A stretch of DNA of 64,000 bases from Symsagittifera roscoffensis (GCF_963678635.1 NC_087066.1:124001-188000), one strand, 5' to 3'. Counted from the stretch's first letter, positions 10,261 to 21,787 are shown. Program-made: numbers and translations. The notes: generated by a model not told the origin, from the sequence alone.

Positions 10261-11290
10261 TCCGAATGGCTACTAATATGAAAGATCCTAAAAATATACA
10301 GTGTCGACGGACAGTGTCGACTATCACGGTAAAGCAATTATGTAGCGTACAAATCCACAAGGAGATCAGGACCTTGTCTTCGTTTTTTAGACATCGAAGC
10401 CCCAAAGGCGCCTCAACACAAAATGTTCAAGGAGGATTTGGGAACGGGACTGACAAAGAAATTGACAAGGAAAGAACAAGCGGAGAATCAAGAGCAGAAC
10501 AATGGACAAATCAGCCCAACCAAACGACGAAACAAACCAACTGGGCGGAGAACGGGCGGACGCCCATGCAATGAGCCACGAGGAATGAGTTTAACCTCAA
10601 TGAAGAAAACCAGTGCAACTAAATCAAAGAACATAATCATATCCAGTGATACTGAAAGCGAAAAGTCATCAACATCTTCAGAAGCATCCGAGCCATCACC
10701 AAAAAGGGTGAGCCGAAAGAAAACTCCGCCAGCGACAACTTCGACATCAGCAATTACAGTACCAACAAGACGATGAGTTCGCCAACGTCAATCAACATTG
10801 GCGAAAGCTTTGGGCGACCCCGTCTCGATCAACACAATCGAAGAACCTAAGAACGAGAAGCCGATAAAATTTAACATTGACTCGCCGCCATAGCAACAAA
10901 CATCACCCTCAAAACCGAGCCTAAAATCGCTAATACAGGAAATGGGTTTCACGGATGAAACACCCGAAAACTTGGCCTGCATGAAATTTCTTGAGCCAAT
11001 TAGCCCTAAAAACACCGACAACAAAAAGGAGGAAAACATCTTACCTCACCAGACAGTAGTCGAAACAAGATGGAAATACTTTATTTGGAACCAAAGAAAG
11101 GAAGAACAGAAGCGAGCAACATAATTAATGAAACAACACAGGAGGAACATGAGAAACTGGAAGACCACAACAACAATGAAGAAACAAAAGAGAAGGAGAA
11201 ATAACATGATACCTGAAAAGAAAGAATGGAGGCACAAGTCCCCAAGGTACTTGTGCCTCCATAAAAATCAAATTTAAACTACTTGCTAAA
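10261..11290 (+). other. 3' part of Ty3 element, Lys/Ser-rich remnants
   Basis: Frames at 10,423-10,776 and nearby encode Lys, Glu and Ser-rich sequence (SSDTESEKSSTSSEASE) without recognisable domains. This may be the integrase C-terminal tail or an extra ORF. No envelope-like gene was seen. Confidence 0.4.
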
Positions 11291-11303
11291 AAAAGTCAAA
11301 GAT

Positions 11304-11592
11304 CAGTTTTTTGGTCTAACGAGTGCTTTTACAAGGTTGATTATGAAGTGTCCACCGGTACGGACAGATAAACTCAGCATCATTGATGCATATTTGTTTG
11401 TTTAACATATTTATATAATGTTTGGTCAGTTGACGTTGTACGGCTGTACGCCGATGTGACAATATGAGCAATAGCTGAGACACTAATTTATGTTTCGTAT
11501 AAACAGTTGTTTTTATGGAACTCGCATCAATGATTACGTTTATCAATCGGTTCGGATTCGATATACTCACGTCCATACCTACAGGTATGACA
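11304..11592 (+). repeat. Ty3/gypsy second LTR
   Basis: Counterpart of 6,473-6,760, ending ..GGTATGACA before TGGCGCAGTC. The sequence after it is a second primer binding site and gag start rather than flanking DNA. Confidence 0.75.
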
Positions 11593-11736
11593 TGGCGCAG
11601 TCAGCCGGATTTTCGAAAAATAAGCTGAACATCAGCCCATTTTGGGAGGAAACCTCAGCCAAACCACCACTGGAGTGGTCGAAATGGACAGCAATATTCG
11701 AAATGGCAGTATTTGCGAAGGACGGGATTGAAGTAA
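11593..11736 (+). pseudogene. Second Ty3 primer site and gag start
   Basis: After the second LTR, ATGGCGCAGTCAGCCGG begins MAQSAGFSK and continues to LEWSKWTAIFEMAVFAKDG, the same gag start as at 6,766-6,900. It shows a tandem LTR-internal-LTR-internal arrangement. The fragment is cut at 11,736 by a MITE. Confidence 0.75.
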
Positions 11737-11941
11737 GAAATTTTAGGCTTATTCGTTTTTCGACTGAAAGCTGACCTAGCTGATGCAATTATCGCACGTT
11801 ATTAGGCACACATGATAATCACCACACCCCAGCTTGACCAAAGAGGGGGCGTAGCGAGTTGTATTAGGTGCCTATTAGCATGCGATAATCGCTGTAATTG
11901 GGTGTGCATTCAGACAGAAACAAACTAGCCTAAAATTTAAC
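11737..11941 (+). mobile_element. MITE inserted in the second gag copy
   Basis: About 205 bp with inverted ends AAATTTTAGGCT and AGCCTAAAATTT and internal inverted words around TTATCGCA. It interrupts the gag start: before it GTAAGAAAT matches the first gag copy, and after it AAAACAAGCCACC resembles that copy's continuation. Confidence 0.65.
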
Positions 11942-12290
11942 CAGAGGCGAAGCTAAAAACAAGCCACCAATAACGCAGCTACATAAATATTAGAATAGTC
12001 AGGAGAGATGAGGTGGTGGTGGGTGACCCCCGTGTTTTAAGCTAGGAAAGAGCATCCCGTCACCCACTTGTGTATTCAGATAGGGAATAGAATTTAATGT
12101 ATATGGATAGGTTTTGCCATGTAGTCAGATACCAGGTTTGCGATGGTAAGATGGTAAATTTCAAAAAAATTGGCGCCCACATTTTTTGGCGTTCGAATTT
12201 GCCAATGCATATGTTTCTTAGGCAACTTCTACTATTTAAATCTTTTGATTAATGTTTAATATGTTTGAAACTATGAAAAATCATCTAAAG
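11942..12290. other. Intron sequence after MITE, nothing recognised
   Basis: A few dozen bases of gag-like continuation, then unassigned sequence including GGTGGTGGTGGGTGACCC with a partly complementary GTCACCCAC 50 bases on. No coding signal. Confidence 0.35.
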
Positions 12291-14790
12291 CTATACTGAA
12301 ACCTTATTGTTCAGTTGTTTGAAGAGTTGTTCATCAAGTGCTTTGTGTGTTTTCTCATCATTTGAATACTTTGTGATCGTATGTCTCGATCTATATATTA
12401 TCTGGTAGCCGTAGGATGAATTACCTATAAGTTTCATGTCTCTGCAACAACTCGCGTTTTCGAGAGGAATACTGTACAAAGCGGTAAACTTTTGTACAAT
12501 GTAAGCCGAGTTCCATATATATAATGAAGAGATGAGTAAAATATAACCATCTTCTAGTTTAGAACTAGATATTAGCATTCGCTGGGAATGTTTAAGAAGA
12601 TCATTTTCAATGGCATAATTTGGCATATACTCCCCGATATCATTTCGTCCCACTTCAGTCTTTTGAAAATTGGAGGAAAATTAGCAAATTTTGTTTTCAG
12701 TTCATCTGGAACAACTAAGTCACACTGAATATAGCCATAAATGGATCCATCTCTTAATTTTTCCAGTAAAGATTCACTAGAGAGATATCTTTTGTAGGAA
12801 AACATGGATCGGATGGGATTCCTAAATTTTTCGTTCGTTTTACAGTTTGCCACCACTCACATCTTTTCGATTTTATATCCTTTTTCGCGAATACAATCTC
12901 GTCTCAAGTCATCCATCTATCGCATTTTGTTTCCCCGCTCATTATCATCATCGTTCAATGAGGGACGAGCCTCCTGGTAGCAACAGTTTTGCAGGTAGAT
13001 TCAAACACTTTTGCATTGATCGCAATATCCATCTACAATGAAACAGTCAATTTTCTATTGATTTCTAGATGCGTGGAAGCTCTCAATTCTGCATTCCGGT
13101 CTGGTTTTTGCTAGTGACCATGTTCTCAAAAACGCGAGATTGGCTGTCTAGCTTTGAATTTTTGCATATCGGAATCAAACTCCCATCTTGTGTACAATCC
13201 TGTTGGCATATCTTAACACATTGAATATGGGTCAAGCTGGCTCCCATCATTTCCAACGATTGATTTGCAGACATTTGATGAATCCCTGATAAAGGTTCCA
13301 TCCACAACAGCTTTAAACGTAAACACAATGGGTGGAACTTTTCATTGGTTGATTTGAGCTGACAAATGATTGCCAAAATTGGAAGAGTACATTAAGTTTC
13401 AACCTACCCATTTCTTTCTGATGCTTAAACTGAACCATTTTTGTATTGCTTCAAGGGTTTAATTAACAATTCTGTTCTTGTACCACGGCAAAAAAAATCT
13501 TGAATTGTAATCATTCTTTTTCTACTAAATCTCACGTAAAAATTTGTAACTATCCCATCCATGTGCTGGTACTGCTTGTTGCTCGTCAACTCCGCTTGAT
13601 CAAGTTCTGATAAGATAATATTTAAAGCCTTTATCAAGAGGATTATTGTATCTCAGTTTACTGAAAAAACCTACGTATGGAGGTAATTCTTAATTCTCGA
13701 GCTCTTCCGCACTGTCAAACCACTCGTAAGGAAACTCTTTTGTCTCACTTGATCTATAGGCTTTAAGAAAGTTGTCTGAAGATGTTGCTCCACCCAGAAC
13801 CTGAATGAAAGTGTAGGTCTCCAAATTTGAAGGATACAAACCGTTAGCCTTTTTATAACCAATGGTTCAGCTTCTATATCATTGATTAAGTGGGAAATCA
13901 AATAGCTCATGGTCAAGTTCAAATCAAATTTTCCACTGTTAAACCCAAATACATGTAACAAGTTAACATAACTCTCCAAATTTTGTTTCAAATCAATCAA
14001 CTGATTTTTTTGCATTCTCAATAACTGAGTCGGCATATCAGTTTCCTGTGTGTTCTCTATACGCTCGTCTTCATATTCAAAATTTTCAGTTGGATGATTT
14101 CGAAATCTTTCATTCAACTGCTAGAAAGTTTTCGACATCCACTCATTTACTACTTTTTCAACATCCTGAAATTTAGCAGTCATTTCGAGCTTATTTTTCT
14201 CAACCAAAAGTTCAAGATTGATTAAAAACTTGATTGTCTTTGCGGATCATTGTTATGAAGGAAAATCGGTTCATCTATCAGTTTCGAGGATATTGATACA
14301 GAAATTGGAACTTGTTTTCCAATCCAGGTTGTTTTTTAGGTAGCTTTCAGTTCGTTTGTTGGAACATATCGAAACAAAATCAAAAATGGCTAGATTGTTG
14401 AGTATTGAGATATTTTTCGAAAGTGGGATATTGAAACCTTCAAATAACTTTTCAAAAATCGTGTATATACATTCTTTGGATAACTGTCGCACTCGATCTT
14501 TACAAGTCATAAGATGTCTGTTGAAATTGTCTGACCTGTTGAAAAGGCCATCACAGCTAGGGCATCGAAAACACTTGAACAAATTGTCAATATCATTTGT
14601 ATAAATGAGATGATTGTTGAATAGCATTAGTTTGGCTGTTTTGTCAAATTTTCCAATACTCCGACGAGCCGATTCTCCCACGCAATCTCCCTCTTGTAAG
14701 TCAAAATCGTATAGAAAGATGTTGCATCCGATCATTATTTCAACAAGAGGTAAATCTTCAACAAGAGGTAAAAATGTATCAAAACACACC
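12291..14790 (-). pseudogene. Family B (protein-primed type) DNA polymerase, Polinton/Maverick-like, broken
   Basis: Five or six frames on the minus strand together give the layout of DNA polymerases of the organellar/viral B family found in Polinton/Maverick-type elements. From 5': a C2H2 zinc motif (CPSCDGLFNRSDNFNRH at about 14,570), an exonuclease block (FGFNSGKFDLNL at about 13,940), and a block with YGYIQCDLVVP and FPPIFK (about 12,720). The last is PLENASCCRDMKLIGNSSYG (about 12,450). Frames are broken by stops and shifts, so no functional enzyme is expected. No capsid, ATPase or integrase of such an element was recognised. Confidence 0.8.
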
Positions 14791-14799
14791 TGAATTTCC

Positions 14800-15950
14800 T
14801 CGAGTTACTGCACAAGAAAAAAAGAAAAAAGCCCAATAGATTTTCTAACTGATGAAACAGACGTTGACTCTTACTTATTTTCGTTCAAGTTGTCCAAAAT
14901 AGAGTTCTCAGACTAAGTTAAGAACTATTTAGGGAAACTTACTCAATCAAAGAGTTTACTTTTGATCTTTATATTGCGTATCAAAGCTGCCAACTTATGG
15001 CTGATTTACACCTGACTAGGAAAATTTTTAATGATTCTAAAAAATTTGAAAATTTTCAAAAAATCGCACGATAATATATCAATGAATCTTTTTACCCTCT
15101 ACCCGATACCCAAAACTGTAAAAACTCGCAAACTCGTAAAAACTCTTTTTTTTTCTTTCTTTTAAGACTTTCCAAGTTCAAAATCCTGTTAGATCAGGTC
15201 TGGAATCAGAATTCTAGAGATTTGCCTTGAAAAAATTATCACCTTTGAGCCATCCTCTCAAATTTATATCAAAATCAGAGAATTTGACTATCTACTCAAA
15301 AACTAGCAATTTCTAACTCACTACATACAAAAAAAACTCGATTAATTTGAGAAAAAATTGGCAGAAGCGCTACTTGTATCAATTTTCTTTTTTTTGTTAC
15401 TAATATCGGCAATGTTTCTTCTTTTTACAGCAAAAAAAATCAGGTCATTAATTTTTGCGATTTCTTTTGTGTAAAATTATACTTATTTGTAAGATTTGAG
15501 TCCTTACAAGATAAACTTTTCTCTGATTGGATCCACCACCATAACAAAAAAGAAAAATTTTTGTCATTCGAAACGACAATAAGTGAAAAATTCCTAAAAT
15601 GGAACTATGCTTCTGATTGGACGCGACTACCAAGTAAAAGTTCCATAAAAAGAAGCTGAAATCTGATTGGACACGACAACAAATCAAATAAGGAAAATCT
15701 ATTTTTGATTGGTTAAAATTATATGTTCGAGTTGAAGGTAACCCTCACTTTCAACTAAAAATCTTTTTATTTTCAACTTAACTACTGTCAACACCCTCCT
15801 TTCTCAGCTCTAAATCAGTCATAATTCTTGTTTTTCTACTGTATCTTTTACTCAACTAATAACTGGAAATGATCTTGTCAATGCAAAACAGCAACCTGAT
15901 GTATTCTGTAATACCAATCTAAGTCTGGCACAAGGTGGAAGTGATGCCAA
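14800..15950. other. AT-rich intron sequence with spaced TGATTGG words
   Basis: No coding signal. TGATTGG (inverted CCAAT) occurs at about 15,520, 15,613, 15,664 and 15,704, within short diverged repeats (GATTGGACGCGACTACCAA / GATTGGACACGACAACAAA). This could be a short tandem repeat or a promoter-like cluster. Confidence 0.35.
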
Positions 15951-16200
15951 GTGTCTGAGCATTTGGGAATGAACTACTCCCAGATTCCTGACTCTAGATA
16001 TGTGGCTCAACCAGCCAATGATTCTCTCATTCCTTGGGAGGAGGAGATGGCATCAACCGAAAATCCCATCACAATAGATGAAGATGAGGGCTTCTCAGTA
16101 ACAATGACGCCTCAAAAAAACCCAACACCAGTTACACCACAACCACCAGCGATGAACACTCGACCACCTTTGCGTAGTATAGAAACTTCAGAACTCTTCG
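15840..16200 (+). CDS. Unrecognised coding-like fragment
   Basis: A frame with protein-like composition runs from about 15,860 (NAKQQPDVFCNTNLSLAQGG) to a stop near 15,970. It is continued in another frame by IPWEEEMASTENPITIDEDEG and a Pro/Thr-rich stretch to about 16,200. The two can be joined only by a frameshift. No known domain. It may belong to a transposon such as the nearby polymerase element or be a host gene relic. Confidence 0.3.
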
Positions 16201-16624
16201 GCTGCTCGACAGCTTTTCGATTACACTTTTCTGTAAAAAGAACTGTAGTTTATTTTTTGTTTTTGTAAACATTTGTTGTTTGATATTTAATTCGTTTCTT
16301 TAATTTTATTTTAACTATGAGAATAGATGAAAACTTCAGGGCAAAACAGAAATGATTAAAAAACATTGGAATACAACTTGAACTAGCGCTAAATATTTGC
16401 ACGTATGTTAAGAAACTCGATCAACTTTGGCACACATTCAAAAAAATACTAGACAATTTGCAAACAAGTAAAACATTTAAAAGAAGCAATTAAATGAAAC
16501 ACTTTTAGCATCTTGAAAAATGAAACACTTTTAGCGCTTTTTAAAAGATAGAAACAATTTTCACGTTTTATAGAAAAAAGTGAATTATTCAGAATAAATC
16601 AGAATAAAATCAGAATAGCTTCTT

Positions 16625-17170
16625 GAAAATCAGAATAAAATACGACATCTTGTTGAAAAATTTGAAGATACTTTTTTGCAAATTCCTGAAAAACTGACCA
16701 ATTTTTTGTTTTTTGATAATTTCGAAGACAGTTGAAAGAAAACAGATATATTATCGAATGTTTTTTAATTTTTCATTGAAAAATTGACAAGATCATTATT
16801 TACAAATCCATAACTATCAAAAAAACAGTCAATTAATTTGAACAAATCAGGTTCATATTTCAACTTTGTACTTTAGGAACTCTTTCCAAAAAAAAGCTGA
16901 ACCAATAGTTCGTGTGGAAGCCAGTTTTTGGTTGGAACATAAACAATGACGTTTGAACTTTTTGCGTAACAGTCTTTTCTTTGCAAAAATTTGCACTTTT
17001 TGTGCTCCTTTCTAAACCAAATTGGGATGAACAGCGCGATCAAGTTAGTTGAAAACTTCGCCAGTTGATGAAATAACATTCGAATAAAATCTGTTTTTGT
17101 ACAGAGTGTAAAGACAATCGATAATTTGGTATGTGAAATGAAGTTTACCCATTTCTAGTATAAATTGATC
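16625..17170. repeat. Repeat block E, copy 1
   Basis: Matches 19,160-19,699 (offset about 2.53 kb) with few differences. It overlaps the start of tandem unit D. The minus strand has a 69-codon frame present in both copies, unrecognised. Confidence 0.75.
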
Positions 17171-17711
17171 AAAAGGTGAACCAATCAGAAGTATGTGGAA
17201 CTTAAAATTACCACAGAACAGTAAGAATTGTGGGTAGAGACACAATAAACTTGGGTAACTATATATTTTTCTTAAAAGTCACTGGAAACGGAAATAGCAA
17301 TTTTTCAAAAAAAACTCAAATAAAAGCTGTTAAGAGCTCCACACATAGCAGCAGCCATCTGGAACGAAGACTTTTGCTTAGAATTGTGTATTTATATTTG
17401 AGCACTAACAACTACACAATTCCATAGTTGTAAACTTCGCAAAAAAATACATTTGCTTTTCTGTTTCCTTTTATGGTTGACTGATTGTATCAATGTTTAC
17501 TTCCATTTCATTTAATTTCAAAATCACTTCTCTCAACTCTCCTCATCTGATGAGTCTGTTCTCTTTTTTAAAAATGTACTCAACACAAGACACCAGTCCC
17601 AATTATTTTGAAATTTCAAAAATCATACGAGAATTGGCTTGCTTGGTCCCAAAAATCCTGCAATGGGAACATTGAATTGAATCCTGCTTTCAACTATTCA
17701 AGAAAAATGAG

Positions 17712-17930
17712 TTGGGAAAACTCCTTAAAAGGCAGCGAGACTATCTTGGTGAAAAAGAAGCAGCAATTAGAAATACTTTTATTCACGATGCTGAAAACCT
17801 TGGACTCAGCCCTATATTGGAACTCACTTCTGACAAAGAGTCAACTATGGATCAGGAGCTTGCCAACAAAGTGTATGACATTGCAACTTACAATAGAAGA
17901 CAAGTTTGCGTCACGATCATGCCTCCCTAA
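17712..17930 (+). CDS. Unrecognised 72-codon frame, copy 1
   Basis: It encodes a helical, charged segment (LLKRQRDYLGEKEAAIRN, then ELTSDKESTMDQELANKV) ending in ..VCVTIMPP. It is present almost unchanged at 18,690-18,908. The 5' end probably extends before the ATG (FKKNE). I do not recognise the family; it could be a transposon or gene fragment. Confidence 0.35.
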   Translation: MGKLLKRQRDYLGEKEAAIRNTFIHDAENLGLSPILELTSDKESTMDQELANKVYDIATYNRRQVCVTIMPP

Positions 17931-18689
17931 ATTCTGACTTTTTGCGTAACAGTCTTTTCTTTGCAAAAATTTGCACTTTTTCTGCTCCTTTCTAAACCAA
18001 ATTGGGATGAACAGCGCGATCAAGTTAGTTGAAAACTTCGCCAGTTGATGAAATAACATTCGAATCAAATCTGTTTTTGTACAGAGTGTAAAGACAATCG
18101 ATATTTTGGTGTGTGAAATGAAGTTTACCCATTTCTAGTATAAATTGATCAAAAGGTGAACCAATCAGAAGAATGTGGAACTTAAAATTACCACAGAACC
18201 TTAAGAATTTTGGGAAGAGACACAATAAACTTGGGTAACTATATATTTTTCGTAAAAGTCACGGAAACGGAAATAGCAATTTTTCAAAAAAAATTCAAAA
18301 AAGCTGTTAAGAGCTCCACACATAGCAGCAGCCATCTGAAACGAAGACTTTTGCTTAGAATTGTGTATTTATATTTGAGCACTAAAAACTACACAATTCC
18401 ATAGTTGTAAACTTCGCAAAAAAAATACATTTGCTTTTCTGTTTCCTTTTATGGTTGACTGATTGTATCAATGTTTACTTCCATCTCATTTAATTTCAAA
18501 ATCACTTCTCTAAATTCTCCTCATCTGATGAGTCTGTTCTCTTTTTTAAAAACGTACTCAACACAAGACACCAGTCCCAATTATTTTGAACTTTCAAAAA
18601 TCATACGAGAATTGGCTTGCTTGGTCCCAAAAATCCTGCAATGGGAACATTGAATTGAATCCTGCTTTCAACTATTCAAGAAAAATGAG

Positions 18690-18908
18690 TTGGGACAACT
18701 CCTTAAAAGGCAGCGAGTCTATCTTGGTGAAAAAGAAGCAGCAATTAGAAATACTTTTATTCACGATGCTGAAAACCTTGGACTCAGCCCTATATTGGAA
18801 CTCACTTCTGACAAAGAGTCAACTATGGATCAGGAGCTTGCCAACAAAGTGTATGACATTGCAACTTACAATAGAAGGCAAGTTTGCGTCACGATCATGC
18901 CTCCCTAA
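18690..18908 (+). CDS. Unrecognised 72-codon frame, copy 2
   Basis: Differs from the first copy by K to Q near the start and D to V at RQRVYLGEKE; otherwise identical. The frame is kept despite noncoding differences elsewhere in the unit, but the copies are too similar to infer selection. Confidence 0.35.
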   Translation: MGQLLKRQRVYLGEKEAAIRNTFIHDAENLGLSPILELTSDKESTMDQELANKVYDIATYNRRQVCVTIMPP

Positions 18909-19159
18909 ATTTTGACTCGACTCTTCACTGCAAAAGAGAATGAAGCAATGAAACAAGTTGCCTATGACAACTAAACTTTGAACGAATTCAAACTTTCCCA
19001 AATTTTTAGGAGACTTTAATGTGTTTACTATGTTTTTGTCATTCATCACTTAGTTTTCTAGTTGAACAGTATGAGTTAGAATATTAGGTTCTCAAGAAAC
19101 TTATCTTAACACTTCACACTAAATTAGAACTTTATCATATTGTTATACCAGAAAAGTCT

Positions 19160-19699
19160 CTAAAATCAGAATAAAATACGACATCTTGTTGAAAAATTTG
19201 AAGATGCTTTTTTGCAAATTCCTGAAAAACTGACCAATTATTTGTTTTTTGATAATTTCGCAGACAGTTGAAAGAAAACAGATATATTATCGAATGTTTT
19301 TTAATTTTTCATTGAAAAATTGACAAGATCATTATTTACAAATCCATAACTATCAAAAAAAAACAGTCAATTAATTTGAACAAATCAGGTTCATATTTCA
19401 ACTTTGTACTTTAGGAACTCTTTCCAAAAAAAAGCTGAACGAATAGTTCGTGTGGAAGCCAGTTTCTGGTTGGAACATAAACAATGACGTCTGAACTTTT
19501 TGCGTAACAGTCTTTTCTTTGCAAAAATTTGCATTTTTCTGCTCCTTTCTAAACCAAATTGGGATGAACAGCGCGATCAAGTTAGTTGAAAACTTCGCCA
19601 GTTGATGAAATAACATTCGAATAAAATCTGTTTTTGTACAGAGTGTAAAGACAATCGATAATTTGGTATGTGAAATGAAGTTTACCCATTTCTAGTATA
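19160..19699. repeat. Repeat block E, copy 2
   Basis: Second copy of 16,625-17,170, ending at TTCTAGTATA, where it diverges. Together with unit D the order is E-D-D-E', indicating at least two duplication events. Confidence 0.75.
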
Positions 19700-20139
19700 G
19701 ATAGTTTTTGTCATGAAAAACTTTGAAGTATAAATTCTATTCTAAGCACTTCAGCATTTTGGGCGATGCGTGAACAAACATAAAATTATGCTTCCTTTTA
19801 AACGAGTACAATTCAGACCACTAACCCGATAAAAAATGAGCCGAAATCATTTAAGCCGAATAAAGTTGTTAAAAATATAGCAAAATATATGAAGTCACGG
19901 CTAGTAAAGCTAGAAGTTGCAGAAGTAACCAAAATTACTGAAAGCAACAAGTGAAAATTGCATGCAAAAAGATGTGGCAACTTAGCATAAAACAGAAGCA
20001 TGTGATTCATGTGATTCTGTAAAACAAGTTGTAAACCCGAAAACATTCCGATTTGATAAACTTTTTTTATAGTAAGCGGAAATTCTAAAACCACTTGATT
20101 TTGATTCACTTAAAAATTCTAAAACCACTTGATTAAAAA
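19700..20139. other. Intron sequence, nothing recognised
   Basis: AT-rich. A 98-codon minus-strand frame (19,813-20,109) has no domain. AAATTCTAAAACCACTTGATT is repeated at about 20,080 and 20,114. Confidence 0.35.
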
Positions 20140-20530
20140 TTCGATTAAGTGCATTCTCAGAAATTGCAAATATGAGAAAGCAAAACTTGAAATAGCGAGT
20201 CTTAAAGCTCTTTGAATTTCAAGAACAATTTATGATTCGCACTATCTTGATAGTTAACTCATTTTAAGAAAACTGGATTAAAAGGAAGAGTTATATTCCG
20301 CTGAGAAATTTTTGGAACTAGATGTGGATGATCACGTTTTTCGTAACCTTTACAACTTTTTGCTCTTCTATAGGATAAAGTGTCTTCCTTTTACAAATAA
20401 AGTGAACTGAACCTAAAAATAAATCAAAAGTCAAAGCGCGAAAAAGTAAATTTGAACCTGAAAAAAGTTTTTAAAAAATACCAAGACCTTTATAAGAGTC
20501 TGAACTACGTTCATCGACTCTTAAACCAGA
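20140..20530 (+). repeat. Dispersed repeat family R1, copy
   Basis: Collinear with 35,440-35,815: CTCTTTGAATTT, GAACAATTTATGATT, the ACGTTTTTCGTAACCTTTACA word, TCAAAGCGCGAAAA, and the TATAAGAGT..ACTCTTA end. Confidence 0.65.
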
Positions 20531-21292
20531 TTGCTTGTTCTCAAGACAATATCCGAATTTGGCATGTCTTTTGAACAGATTAAGCTCATCAGGCAAGTTT
20601 TTTCAACGACGGAACGTATTATCGCAGTCCACGGGATCAAACAGCTTTGGCGTAGGACTGCGATTGCACGCAGCGTATTTCAAGACAAACATTATCAGTA
20701 AGCGAAGGAAAGCTTGCAGCAAAAAATGACTGAGTTGGACAACACAAATGTGCCAACCTCGATGCCCATAACGAATGAGTTAGTGTTTAGGGAGGGTAAG
20801 AGTTCTTATCCAGCCAGTTGCGATTATAAATCCACTACTCTATTGAACTTGGAGATCATTCAATCTGGTTTTGCACGTTACAGACCAGCTGAACCAGAAT
20901 GAAAGAGATGAGGATATCAAAAGTGACTCCAGGATTGAGGTGAGTTTGTAAAATGTGGGTAACACAGTTTCATTCTTCATGACATTTGTTTTGTTTCTGA
21001 CGAGATGAGAATGGCAGTGGAATAAGAGTTTAAGATTCAGATTTTCCTCGTGTAGGCATGGTTGGACAATCGTTTGAAGATAAGAAACATTAGGGACTGT
21101 CATAGTGATAGAAATGGCAAAGTCGGTATGTTATTTACTGAGATGCCTAGAGGACATGTAATAAATACAGAAGATAGGCAACAGCACTCATCCTTGAGGA
21201 CCCCTTGTTTCATGCATCTCATTTTAAACTTATTGTCTCTAAATTCTACAGAAGTAGCACAGCCTCGTTTAGACTGTAACAATACAATTAAA
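20531..21292. other. Intron sequence, nothing recognised
   Basis: Several short frames (20,535-20,729, 20,714-20,902, 21,062-21,295) with ordinary-looking composition but no domain or splice evidence. Confidence 0.35.
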
Positions 21293-21293
21293 T

Positions 21294-21640
21294 GAGGCAC
21301 TTAGCACAGTGGTAAGGCGTTCACTTTGAAATCGTCAGGTCGTGTAATCGATCCCATGCCATGGCAATGATAGTGTGTGAGGACGAGCTCCACTTGACCT
21401 CTAGCTTCAGGTCTACCACAACCTGACCAAATTTGGCTGCAATAGTGGTACCACGTAAAAGTTCTAGACGCAAAAAAAACGGCCTTGAGTCGCAAAAAAA
21501 ACAGCTTCGCTCAGCAAAAAAAATAACACTGTCTGGAATGTGGGGAGATAATACAAATGGACTATCGTCGACAGGACTGTTAAGGCCTACTGATAGCTCC
21601 TCTGCGATTCGCAGGAACTACAATTATAATTATTAATTAA
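21294..21640 (+). mobile_element. tRNA-derived SINE
   Basis: It starts with a tRNA-like head: TTAGCACAGTGGTAAGGCG as box A and GTAATCGATCCC as box B, 29 bases apart. An unrelated body follows, with GCAAAAAAAACGGCCTTGAGTC-type repeats, and an AT-rich tail (ACAATTATAATTATTAATTAA). The head does not fold into a full tRNA. Confidence 0.65.
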
Positions 21641-21787
21641 ATGATGTTGCTTTTTCACGGCCATGATGAGTACGATTGGCCAGTGATTAATGACTCTTTT
21701 CCCGAGTACAGCGCATCAGCTGACGCAGCATCCGATGACATTCAGTGCAGAGGCTGCGCCAATTTGGGCCACGTAGCATTCGACTGA
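21641..21787 (+). pseudogene. Zinc-knuckle gag-like fragment
   Basis: A 48-codon frame ends CRGCANLGHVAFD then stop. This is C-X2-C-X4-H-X4 with the last Cys missing, the pattern of a retroelement gag zinc knuckle. The preceding residues are acidic (DDIQ). It is only a fragment and lies 53 bp beyond the donor side of CNOT1 exon 13. Confidence 0.4.

Larger units (their letters stand above)
6473..11592 (+). mobile_element. Ty3/gypsy LTR retrotransposon, degenerate
   Basis: Two related terminal segments (6,473-6,760 and 11,304-11,592) enclose a gag start, a protease end, reverse transcriptase, RNase H and part of integrase, all on the plus strand in the Ty3 order. The reading frame is broken many times, so it is not active. 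TGGCGCAGTC directly after each LTR is a likely primer binding site. Between RNase H and integrase is an unassigned stretch of about 1 kb, and another of about 0.8 kb follows integrase. Confidence 0.85.
16957..18915. repeat. Tandem duplication, about 979-bp unit, two copies
   Basis: Copy 1 is 16,957-17,935 and copy 2 is 17,937-18,915, with only scattered substitutions and 1-2 base indels. Copy 2 begins where copy 1 ends (GACTTTTTGCGTAACAG). Both keep the same short frames on both strands. Confidence 0.85.

Noticed and set aside
10788-11237. Minus-strand frames rich in Phe and Leu opposite the Ty3 3' part
   Set aside because: Complement of A-rich plus-strand coding remnants; no motifs.
21294-21370. 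Functional tRNA gene on the plus strand
   Set aside because: Good internal boxes but no complete cloverleaf, and it continues into a SINE body.
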